Source of the DNA: Hyphomicrobium sp. LHD-15
GTDB taxonomy: Bacteria > Pseudomonadota > Alphaproteobacteria > Rhizobiales > Hyphomicrobiaceae
Length of the DNA: 64,000 nucleotides
Reading direction: 5' to 3'
NCBI RefSeq assembly: GCF_031157355.1
Contig: NZ_JAVIFT010000001.1
Span: 434,001-498,000 of the forward strand
Positions 1-7,295 of the stretch are shown piece after piece. How positions within the stretch are numbered: the stretch's first letter is position 1; each line of letters begins with the position of its first letter. A model generated the notes under the pieces. The model made no database searches. It saw nothing but the letters and a program-made list of their open reading frames with translations, and was not told where the DNA came from. The translations under genes and the position numbers were made by a program.

Positions 1-1612
1 CGTCGCCCGCGGTCTCAAGCCAGCGGCGCAGGCTTTCGAGCGACCAGACGTTGCCAAGACCTGCTTCCTTCTCGAGGATATCGTGCGCCTCCGCGATGAC
101 CGAAAGCGTAGCGGCGTCATAGAGCGCGATGGGCGCAGCGCCGGTGGAAGCGGCATCAGATTTGGGGCCCTTCCATTCGATCATGACGTGAACGGGATTG
201 GCGCCGGTCAGCTTCTGGTCGAGACTGCCGGTTGCGGCGAGCGCCTGCTCCTTGTCCGGCACCTGGTCAGCCAGGCGGTACATGGGCTTCAGGCTCACGA
301 ATGCGTGCCCGGTGCCGAGGACGGCCACAAGCCCGAACGCGACGAACAGCAGCGGGCGGGCGCCGACGAAGCCCATGACGGTCTCGCTCATGCGCTGCAG
401 CACGCCGACGCCACCCTCCTCGCGCTCATGCGGATCGACGGCCGCGGCCGGTTCGCGACGTACGAAGATGGCGGCCAACGTCGGCACCACGACGGCCACC
501 GCCATGTAGGAAATGCCAACCGCCAGCAAGGCCGCGAAGCCGAACGTGCGGATCAGCGCGGATTCGGCGAAGGCGAACGAGACGATCGAAATGGCCTGGT
601 TCATCGCCGTCAGCAGGCAGGCGGGCGCGACCTCGCGCACGGCGTTGCGGGCGGCCTCGATGCGGTCCATGCCGGCAAGGATATCGCGGCGGATCGCGAA
701 CACGAGATGCATCGAATCCGAGAAACCGGAGACGAGGATCAAAGGCGTGATGACGTTGATGAAAAGGTTGAGGCGGAAATCCAAGCCGCCGAGCACGCCG
801 AGCGTCCAGAGAATGGCGGTGGTGGGGCCAAGCACGGCGATGAGGGTCAGCGACAGGCGGCGGAAGAAGAGATAGGCGACGGCGAAACCGACGACAAACC
901 CGAGGCCGTTGTAGACAAGCCGATCGCGCTCGACCGCGTTGCGGATCTCGAGTTGCATGACCGGCGCGCCGGTGAGCTTTGCGGTGAGACCGGAGCCCGC
1001 GAGTTCCTTGTCTACGACCTCCTTGATGCCGCCGATCACGACTTTGGCGGTGCGCTCCTCGACCATGGCCCGGTCGAGCGCAATCACGATCAGCGCAAGC
1101 TCGCCATCGTCGGAGAGGAACTTGCCCTTAACGATATCGTTCTCTGCGAGCGCATGCTTCACCGCCTCATAAGCAGCCGGATCGGCTGGAAGCTCATCGG
1201 GCACAACGGGTGGAGCGTAGCCGGACGCATCCGGAATGTTGCGGGCGGACAGCATCGAGACGAGGCCGCCGACGCCGTCGGTGAGCTGCAGCTCGACGAC
1301 CGCGTTTCGGAACATCTCGAGCTTCTCGCGGGAGAGCAGATCCTTGCCTTCGACGACGACGAGCACGTCGTATTCGCTCGACGGGAAACGCCGGTCGATC
1401 TGCTCGTATTTGCGGAACTCCTCCGTGTCGGTGCGGAACAATTCCGAGAGGCTGTCGTCGACGCGCAGGTTGGAGATGCCGATCAACGCGAGTGCCGTCA
1501 GCACAGCGATAAGGAAAGCGGCGAAGTACGGGGCATCGAGTGCAAAGAGCCCGATGCGATCAAGGCCGAACGAGAACGGGAAGGTTCTTCGCGGTGCGTC
1601 TCTTTCGGCCAT
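1..1612 (-). CDS. MMPL/RND-superfamily exporter (3' end outside window)
   Basis: Inner-membrane transporter of the RND/MMPL superfamily, which uses the proton gradient to move lipids or hydrophobic compounds. About 537 codons are present from ATG 1612 and the frame runs open through base 1, so the C-terminus is missing. After a short cytoplasmic N-terminus there is a transmembrane helix (about residues 24-45), a large periplasmic loop with a conserved-looking RVDDSLSELFR stretch, and then a block of helices from about residue 265 with the family-like segment SGFSDSMHLVFAIRRD, a cytoplasmic loop and another helix. This is the usual first half of an MMPL repeat. The substrate cannot be told. 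The start has no strong ribosome site; it was chosen because it gives a standard N-terminus. It is divergent from the TusA-like gene. Confidence 0.85.
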   Translation of the reverse strand, partial: MAERDAPRRTFPFSFGLDRIGLFALDAPYFAAFLIAVLTALALIGISNLRVDDSLSELFRTDTEEFRKYEQIDRRFPSSEYDVLVVVEGKDLLSREKLEMFRNAVVELQLTDGVGGLVSMLSARNIPDASGYAPPVVPDELPADPAAYEAVKHALAENDIVKGKFLSDDGELALIVIALDRAMVEERTAKVVIGGIKEVVDKELAGSGLTAKLTGAPVMQLEIRNAVERDRLVYNGLGFVVGFAVAYLFFRRLSLTLIAVLGPTTAILWTLGVLGGLDFRLNLFINVITPLILVSGFSDSMHLVFAIRRDILAGMDRIEAARNAVREVAPACLLTAMNQAISIVSFAFAESALIRTFGFAALLAVGISYMAVAVVVPTLAAIFVRREPAAAVDPHEREEGGVGVLQRMSETVMGFVGARPLLFVAFGLVAVLGTGHAFVSLKPMYRLADQVPDKEQALAATGSLDQKLTGANPVHVMIEWKGPKSDAASTGAAPIALYDAATLSVIAEAHDILEKEAGLGNVWSLESLRRWLETAGD

Positions 1613-1866
1613 GTCGTGCCGGCAGAACGCCGGGCTTCTCCCCGTCTTTCGGTTGCCGGCGGCGCGCTTCTTGTCGGTCGTTGTCAGCGCCGGCCGTTCG
1701 CCTCGGCGCATTCGAATCGCAGCCGAGACCGGCGTAAGCGTCGCATCGGGCCTTGCACGGATCAAGGGTTCGGCAATCCGCGCCGCGGCTTGCCGCGGGA
1801 CCGTTGCGGCCGGGCCGCGCGCACCCTATTTTGCACCGCGATACCCGCAGCAGGATCGCCACCCTC

Positions 1867-2124
1867 ATGGCCGACAATCCGATCGTTGCCGCCTCTCTCG
1901 ATGTGGTCGATCTCAAATGCCCGCTTCCCGTTCTCAAGGCGCGCAAAGCTTTGGAAGCGCTCGCCGATGGCGCGGTTTTGGAAGTTCTGGCGAGCGATCC
2001 GGCCGCGGGCGAGGATTTCGCCGCGTTCTGCCTCGCGACGGGCCACCGCCTGATCGGCCAGAGCACAAAACCGGGGATTCAGCGCTTCCTGATCCAGAAG
2101 CGAGCCCACGCCTCCGGCACGTGA
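1867..2124 (+). CDS. TusA-family sulfurtransferase (sulfur carrier)
   Basis: Small cytoplasmic sulfur-relay protein of 85 residues, close to the usual 75-85 of the TusA/SirA family. The family signature CPLPVLKARKAL (Cys at residue 18) is present; this Cys carries a persulfide in TusA. The fold pattern fits: an acidic patch, a DPAAGEDF segment and a hydrophobic last strand before RFLIQKR. ATG 1867 was chosen because it starts just before the first strand; a longer reading frame upstream adds only non-family sequence. Partners (a cysteine desulfurase, tRNA thiolation or sulfur oxidation enzymes) are not adjacent, so the pathway is open. It could also be a general persulfide donor. Confidence 0.85.
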   Translation: MADNPIVAASLDVVDLKCPLPVLKARKALEALADGAVLEVLASDPAAGEDFAAFCLATGHRLIGQSTKPGIQRFLIQKRAHASGT

Positions 2125-2336
2125 CACTGCGCGCGGTGGCAACCGGGGGCCTTCCATCTGGCCGCACCTCGCGTGGCTTGGCTTGACAGGACGGGGAGGC
2201 TGCTCGCATAAGGGCGTCTTCCTGCGCCGGGCGCCAGGGCGCTTCACCCGATTGGGGAGCGCTCCGAGCCCTGCGCGACGCCGAGCCTTTTGTTTTCGCT
2301 TCCGATTTTCGGATTTTCCGCGATCATGGCTCGGAC

Positions 2337-2411
2337 GGGCGGTTAGCTCAGCGGTAGAGCACACGCTTCACACGCGTGGGGTCACTGGTTCAATCCCAGT
2401 ACCGCCCACCA
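2337..2411 (+). tRNA. tRNA-Val (CAC anticodon)
   Basis: A full cloverleaf can be drawn: 7-bp acceptor GGGCGGT/ACCGCCC, D-arm GCTC-loop-GAGC, 5-bp anticodon stem CACGC/GCGTG with loop TTCACAC (anticodon CAC), and a T-arm containing GGTTCAATCC. The CCA end is encoded (2409-2411). Confidence 0.96.
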
Positions 2412-2591
2412 TTCCCTGGACTCACCTTGAAATAATATTCCAGCTCAACGGACTTCCGCATCAGCGGGGTGCGTTTGTTGGGCCGAGCGGACAAGAAGCC
2501 AGTCCGCAAGTGGACTGTCGCGGCCAACGGGGTCGGATGGTTCTTACTCGTCTTCGTCGCGACCTTCACGGACCCGCCCAAGTTTCCCGCT

Positions 2592-3077
2592 TCAGCGAAG
2601 ACTGACCTCGGCGACCTTGTCCCGATATTCCTTTTTGGGGTCGGCACCGAGTAGCAGTCTAATTCCGGCAAAGAAGGATGTGGCGTTTTCCCAAATGTGG
2701 GCGCGCTCGGCATCAAAGCGCAGAAGCACAAGCTTCGGGTCGTCCTTGCCGCCTTCGAACCAAGCCGCGACAAAAGGAGACCACAGGCGATCTATGACAG
2801 CCCGATCGTTGTCGACGACCAACGAGCCGTGCAGCGTTGCGAAGAGATCGTGATCCTTCGACGTAAAGGACGCCGTGGCCCGTTTGGATGTCGTCAACAC
2901 AGAGGCGATGGCAGTATCGCGTGAGGTGAAGAACCAAATCGGTGGCCGCCCCTCCTCCACCAGCGCCGTCATCGGCCGCATGTGCCCTTCCTCGACGCCG
3001 TCTAGCCCGATCATCACGGTCATGTCCGATGTGATGGAGGTCCAGAATTTCTGTTCAAGCTCTTCCGGCGTGGGCAT
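2592..3077 (-). CDS. Pyridoxamine 5'-phosphate oxidase-like general stress protein
   Basis: Cytoplasmic split-barrel flavin-binding protein of 161 residues, the usual size for the general stress protein 26 / pyridoxamine-oxidase-like family. The N-terminal part reads as an acidic helix, then strands with GHMRPMTALV and IWFFTSRDT, typical of the FMN-binding edge, and WSPFVAAWFEGGKDDPKLVLLRFD near the middle, a hallmark of this family. The C-terminus (RDKVAEVSLR) is also typical. True PNPO activity is unlikely; members bind FMN or FAD with unknown substrates. An EcfG-type promoter (3120-3144) reads into it with an untranslated leader of about 35 bases, so the stress label is supported by both sequence and regulation. 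Confidence 0.85.
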   Translation of the reverse strand: MPTPEELEQKFWTSITSDMTVMIGLDGVEEGHMRPMTALVEEGRPPIWFFTSRDTAIASVLTTSKRATASFTSKDHDLFATLHGSLVVDNDRAVIDRLWSPFVAAWFEGGKDDPKLVLLRFDAERAHIWENATSFFAGIRLLLGADPKKEYRDKVAEVSLR

Positions 3078-3119
3078 GGCGTCTCCGTTCCCGATCGGAC
3101 CTAGCGCGCAGATATTTGC

Positions 3120-3144
3120 AACGCCCCATTGGAGCGCTTGTTCC
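3120..3144 (-). promoter_or_regulatory. EcfG-type general stress promoter
   Basis: Read on the minus strand, GGAAC (3144-3140), 16 bases, CGTT (3123-3120). This matches exactly the alphaproteobacterial EcfG promoter consensus GGAAC-N16/17-CGTT. It lies 43 bases before the start of the stress protein at 3077. Confidence 0.7.
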
Positions 3145-3320
3145 CTTCCGTGCGTGCTTAAACGCGTGGGACGCTCGGGGTGGGTGGAGAGGGCGTGCTC
3201 TTCTTAACGAAACCTGGAACCGGTTGGATTACGACGGATTGTGCCTCCCGCCACTTCCGAGCTAACAAGCGACATGCGCTTTACAGATGGCGCTCTACAT
3301 CTGGTGAAAGTCGGTGCCAC

Positions 3321-5246
3321 GTGACGTTTGAACGGTTGTTGTCCAAGGCCACGAACTTCCTATTCGACAATGACCCTCACGGTCGCCGGCTCGTCGTGGC
3401 GTCCAGATGCGCTTTGGCCCTGCTGCTTCTGGGGACTTTGGCAACCGCCGTGCTGGCCGTCCGTTCGCGCCAAGCGGAGGACTGGGTTCGGCATACGCTG
3501 AATGTCCGCTCCGATGCCCGCACCGTGCTGCAAGACATACAGAGCGCCGTCCTCAAGGAACGGGCTTTTTTGCTGACGCAGGACAAGGCGAAGCTCGGAG
3601 ATGATTTCAATCGGGTCCTGGAGCAGATCACCAGCAAAGTGAGCGCGCTCGGTGTCAGCGTGGCCGATAACCCGTCTCAAGTGGCGCGGCTGAGGGGTGT
3701 CGAAGGCAATATTGTCAGCCTATCCGCCACGCTGAACGAAACCGTTGCCCTCACGGAGACGGGGCGCCACGAAGACGCAATCGCAATCGTGCGCTCCGAC
3801 AAAGTGCAACGGCTGCTCGATGAGCTGAAGGCGCAACTGAATGATGTCGTGAGTGTTGAGGATGGCTTGCTGGTCGCGCGCGAGCGGGATGCGGCGTTCT
3901 TGCAAACCTCATCCCTCTGGGTCATCGGCGGGGCCCTTGCGATTGCGCTCGCGCTGTCGATCATCCTGCAAAGGGCGACCCGTCATTTCGTCGAGAATCT
4001 GCAACGGCGGACCAGTGAGCTGGAGCAGGAAATCCAAAGGCGCGAGACGTCGGAAACCGCGATGCGCCAGATGCAGAAGATGGAAGCGGTGGGGCAGCTT
4101 TCCGGCGGCATAGCCCATGACTTCAACAACCTGCTGACAATCATTCTCGGCAATCTGGAGATCATGAAACGGAAGCGCTCGTCATCGAGCGGGAGTGACG
4201 TCGGCGGCAACCTGGAAAAGCATATCGATATGGCCCAGCAAGCGGGCCGCAATGCCGCCAAGCTGACGCACAGATTGCTCGCCTTTGCCCGGCGACAACC
4301 GTTGGAACCGACCCGCGTCGATTGCAACAAGCTCGTGACCGACATGTCCGACATCCTCCGGCGGGCCATGAGCGAGACTGTCGATTTCGAAGCCGTTCTG
4401 GGCGCAGGAGCCTGGCCCGCATTCGTCGACTCCAATCAGTTGGAAAGCGCACTCCTGAACCTTGCCATCAACGCGCAACACGCAATGCCGAATGGTGGGA
4501 AACTGACAATCGAGACGGCCAACACGCATTTGGATCAAGCGTACGCAAGCCGGTTCGGGGACGTAAATCAGGGACAGTATGTCCTGATCTCCGTGGCAGA
4601 CACCGGGACCGGCATACCACCGGACGTTCTTGAAAAAGTGTTCGAACCCTTCTTCACGACCAAGCCGAGCGGGCAAGGAACAGGCCTAGGCCTTTCCATG
4701 GTGCACGGCTTCGTAAAGCAATCGGGTGGCCACGTTCGCATATATAGCGAAGTGGGACATGGGACGACCGTCAAACTCTATTTGCCGCGTTTCGATGCGA
4801 CACGGCTGGTCGCGTCGCATCCGGCGGGAAGCCCCGACGCGGCATTGCCTCTGGTTCGCGCCGAATGTGATCAGACCGTTCTGGTGGTTGAAGACAACGA
4901 CGGCGTGCGCGCGTACGCCCACTCGATACTCACCGACCTCGGCTATACCGTTCGCGAAGCTACCAATGCCGACGACGCGCTTGCGATTGTGGAGAGCGAC
5001 GCTCATATCGATCTGCTGTTCACCGACGTTATATTGCCGGGCGGAAAGAGTGGCCGGCAGCTCAGTGAGGCGGTGGCGAAACTGCGCCCTGACCTCCCGG
5101 TTCTGTTCACGACCGGATATACGCCGAATGCCATCGTGCATCACGGGCGGCTGGACGCAGGCGTAAATTTTATAGGCAAACCCTATACCCAGCAGGAGCT
5201 GGCAGGCCGCATCAGCCGGATACTGAATATAAAGGCACCAAAATAA
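3321..5246 (+). CDS. Membrane hybrid histidine kinase with CHASE3-like sensor
   Basis: Two-component sensor kinase with its own receiver, 641 residues from GTG 3321. Order: transmembrane helix 24-47; periplasmic helical CHASE3-like domain about 48-197; second helix about 198-216; coiled coil 225-255; HisKA with phospho-accepting His266 in GGIAHDFNNLL; HATPase with N box (NLAINAQHAMP), G1 box DTGTGIP, F box FEPFFTTK and G2 box GTGLGLS; then a receiver domain from about 517 with acidic pair VVEDND, phospho-accepting Asp569 (FTDVILPGG) and Lys620. The GTG start is preferred over an upstream in-frame start at 3180 because the extra 47 residues do not look like protein and a GGTGAAAG site precedes GTG. 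It stands between two EcfG-type promoters, one facing each way, which suggests a part in stress signalling (inference). No response regulator with an output domain is next to it. Confidence 0.9.
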   Translation: MTFERLLSKATNFLFDNDPHGRRLVVASRCALALLLLGTLATAVLAVRSRQAEDWVRHTLNVRSDARTVLQDIQSAVLKERAFLLTQDKAKLGDDFNRVLEQITSKVSALGVSVADNPSQVARLRGVEGNIVSLSATLNETVALTETGRHEDAIAIVRSDKVQRLLDELKAQLNDVVSVEDGLLVARERDAAFLQTSSLWVIGGALAIALALSIILQRATRHFVENLQRRTSELEQEIQRRETSETAMRQMQKMEAVGQLSGGIAHDFNNLLTIILGNLEIMKRKRSSSSGSDVGGNLEKHIDMAQQAGRNAAKLTHRLLAFARRQPLEPTRVDCNKLVTDMSDILRRAMSETVDFEAVLGAGAWPAFVDSNQLESALLNLAINAQHAMPNGGKLTIETANTHLDQAYASRFGDVNQGQYVLISVADTGTGIPPDVLEKVFEPFFTTKPSGQGTGLGLSMVHGFVKQSGGHVRIYSEVGHGTTVKLYLPRFDATRLVASHPAGSPDAALPLVRAECDQTVLVVEDNDGVRAYAHSILTDLGYTVREATNADDALAIVESDAHIDLLFTDVILPGGKSGRQLSEAVAKLRPDLPVLFTTGYTPNAIVHHGRLDAGVNFIGKPYTQQELAGRISRILNIKAPK

Positions 5247-5377
5247 TAGCGTGCGATCGGTGCTCGTTTTTTAGAAATCGTCCGGTTATCGCGCGGTTGC
5301 GTCTCTCATCGACCCCAGCTCTCATTTTCCTTGCTGCGCGCGTCACGCCCTCACCCGGCCGTACCGGGCGGAGATCT

Positions 5378-5402
5378 GGAACTAACAGTCGCGCTCGGCG
5401 TT
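5378..5402 (+). promoter_or_regulatory. EcfG-type general stress promoter of HTH-KaiC-kinase operon
   Basis: GGAAC at 5378-5382, 16 bases, CGTT at 5399-5402: an exact match to the EcfG consensus. The likely start of transcription (about 5409) leaves a leader of under 30 bases before the TTG start at 5437. Confidence 0.72.
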
Positions 5403-5436
5403 ACACCCCAAGATTTTTTGTAGAGAATGTTAGCTC

Positions 5437-5781
5437 TTGCAAACGCAGCGGACATCCCACGGGACAGTTCATCCTGGACTATTGCTCCGCGACACTGTCC
5501 TTCCAGCCTTACAGCTGTCGGTCTCACAAGCCGCTCGGGATCTCTGCATCGCGCGCCAAACACTTCATCGCATCTTGGCGGGCGAAGCGGCCATTTCCCT
5601 AGATATGGCGGTTCGCCTCGAGAAGCTGTGCGGCCTGCCTTGGCAATTTTGGATCGAACGACAGCATAGGCACGAGCTAAAGCGCATCGCATTCGAAAAT
5701 CGGGAGCTAATTCCGCGCATTCCTTCGCGCTCTCTTCCCGAGAACGTCATTAAACGTATTGGAGCCTTGCATGATGGTTGA
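5437..5781 (+). CDS. HigA-like XRE-family HTH protein (orphan antitoxin-type)
   Basis: Small DNA-binding protein of 114 residues related to HigA/VapI-type antitoxins. The helix-turn-helix covers about residues 25-68: VSQAARDLCIARQTLHRILAG followed by ISLDMAVRLEKLCGLP, with the HPG-LLRD lead-in common to this family. A basic C-terminal tail of about 40 residues is extra. A stop codon lies at 5431-5433, so the frame can only begin at TTG 5437 or later; TTG 5437 keeps the full N-terminus and fits the promoter. No HigB-type toxin gene is present on either side. The end overlaps the next gene by 11 bases, so the two are probably translationally coupled. It may be an autorepressor or co-regulator of the KaiC-like operon rather than an antitoxin (inference). 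Confidence 0.75.
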   Translation: MQTQRTSHGTVHPGLLLRDTVLPALQLSVSQAARDLCIARQTLHRILAGEAAISLDMAVRLEKLCGLPWQFWIERQHRHELKRIAFENRELIPRIPSRSLPENVIKRIGALHDG

Positions 5782-7267
5782 CGCAGAAGCACTCGCCTCA
5801 ACCGGCGTTGTCGGCCTTGACGATATCCTGGGTGGCGGCCTCACTGCCGGGCACGTCTTTCTGCTCGAGGGGACGCCCGGTACTGGCAAGACCACAATTG
5901 CGCTCGATTTTCTGATGGAGGGATCGAGGCAAAAAGAGCAATGCCTCTACATCACGCTGTCGGAAACCGAAAACGAACTCCGGCAGGGCGCCGCCTCTCA
6001 TGGCTGGACCCTAGACGACAACATCCACGTCTTTGAGCTTCTCCCGCCGGAGAGCGTCCTCGGGACCAGCAGCGATCAGAGCTTGCTCTACTCATCCGAT
6101 CTCGAACTCGGGGAGGCCACGAGATCCATTTTCGATATATTCGAGCAGCTGAAGCCGAACCGCGTCGTGTTGGACAGTTTGTCCGAGATCCGCCTGCTAG
6201 CGCAAAGCTCGCTCCGATACCGGCGCCAAATACTGGCTTTGAAGCACTACCTCTCTCGTCACTCGGCAACGGTTCTGCTTCTCGACGATAAAACCTCTGA
6301 AGCTTCGGACAAGACCGCGCACAGCATCGTGCATGGGGTGATCCAATTGGAGGAGTTGTCTCCGAGTTACGGGGCGGAGAGGCGACGCGTACGTATTGTC
6401 AAATATCGCGGTCGCACGTTTCGCGGCGGCTTCCACGACTTCACGATCAAAACGGGAGGTGTCGTCGTCTTTCCGCGGCTAAGGGCTCTCGAGCACCGCA
6501 CCAACTTCGACAGAGCCCAATTAAGCAGCGGCATTGCTGGCTTGGACGCCCTATTGGGTGGAGGGGTCGAGCAAGGATCAAGCACCCTTGTGCTTGGACC
6601 TGCCGGCACCGGCAAATCCACAATTGCCGTCCAGTTTGTTTCGGCTGCGATCGCCCGCGGCCAAAAAGCCGCAATGTTCATCTTCGACGAGGAATTGGGG
6701 CTCCTGTTCGAGCGAATGCGCTCGTTGGGATTCGACCTTGAAGCTTTGCGCGATTCTGGATCCCTTCGTATCGAGCAAGTCGATGCGACCGAACTCTCGC
6801 CGGGCGAATTTGCTTACCGCGTGCGGAGCGCAGTGGACGAATCTGGCGCGAAGACCGTCGTCATCGACAGTCTTAATGGCTACCAAGCCGCAATGCCGGA
6901 CGAGAACTCACTCATACTGCATATCCACGAACTGCTTCAGTATCTGAACCGGCAAGGCGCCAATACCTTTTTGACGGTGGCGCAACATGGTCTCGTCGGG
7001 GAGATGAAAGCGCCGGTCGACGTTACATATCTCTCCGACACTGTCGTCCTCCTCCGCTATTTTGAAGCGATGGGCCAGGTTCGACGCGCGATCTCCGTTA
7101 TCAAAAAGCGCACCGGCGCTCACGAGGATACCATCCGAGAATTTCACATTGGCAAAAACGGTCTAACGCTCGGCGAACCGCTGGTGCAGTTCCACGGCGT
7201 ATTGCGCGGTGTTCCGACGTATCTCGGTGTGAGCGGCGACCCACTGGATCAAGCGGAAGGGGCCTGA
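5771..7267 (+). CDS. KaiC-like double RecA-domain ATPase
   Basis: Cytoplasmic ATPase of 498 residues built of two KaiC/RecA domains, against 519 in cyanobacterial KaiC. Domain 1 has Walker A GTPGTGKT (34-41) and Walker B ending VVLDSLSE; domain 2 has Walker A GPAGTGKS (about 276-283) and VVIDSLNG. In the C-terminal domain the segment VTYLSDTVVLLRYFE lines up with the KaiC phosphorylation loop, but the Ser-Thr pair of the clock protein reads Thr-Tyr here. ATG 5771 was chosen because GGAG sits 6 bases before it. No kaiA or kaiB is in the window. Together with the downstream soluble kinase and the EcfG-type promoter this looks like a stress-signalling KaiC homologue, not a demonstrated clock. 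Confidence 0.88.
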   Translation: MMVDAEALASTGVVGLDDILGGGLTAGHVFLLEGTPGTGKTTIALDFLMEGSRQKEQCLYITLSETENELRQGAASHGWTLDDNIHVFELLPPESVLGTSSDQSLLYSSDLELGEATRSIFDIFEQLKPNRVVLDSLSEIRLLAQSSLRYRRQILALKHYLSRHSATVLLLDDKTSEASDKTAHSIVHGVIQLEELSPSYGAERRRVRIVKYRGRTFRGGFHDFTIKTGGVVVFPRLRALEHRTNFDRAQLSSGIAGLDALLGGGVEQGSSTLVLGPAGTGKSTIAVQFVSAAIARGQKAAMFIFDEELGLLFERMRSLGFDLEALRDSGSLRIEQVDATELSPGEFAYRVRSAVDESGAKTVVIDSLNGYQAAMPDENSLILHIHELLQYLNRQGANTFLTVAQHGLVGEMKAPVDVTYLSDTVVLLRYFEAMGQVRRAISVIKKRTGAHEDTIREFHIGKNGLTLGEPLVQFHGVLRGVPTYLGVSGDPLDQAEGA

Positions 7268-7295
7268 CATTCCTAGCTCAATTCAATCGAGAGCT

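Noticed and set aside
83-2053. A 656-codon plus-strand open frame opposite the MMPL exporter
   Set aside because: Its translation is Arg/Gly/Asp/His-rich with no family features, while the minus strand gives a clear membrane transporter. Such long antisense frames are expected at this GC content.
3210-3240. GGAAC upstream of the CHASE3 hybrid kinase as an EcfG promoter
   Set aside because: No CGTT occurs 16-17 bases downstream.
5437-5781. Complete HigBA toxin-antitoxin module
   Set aside because: Only the antitoxin-like HTH protein is present; no RelE/HigB-type toxin frame occurs on either side.
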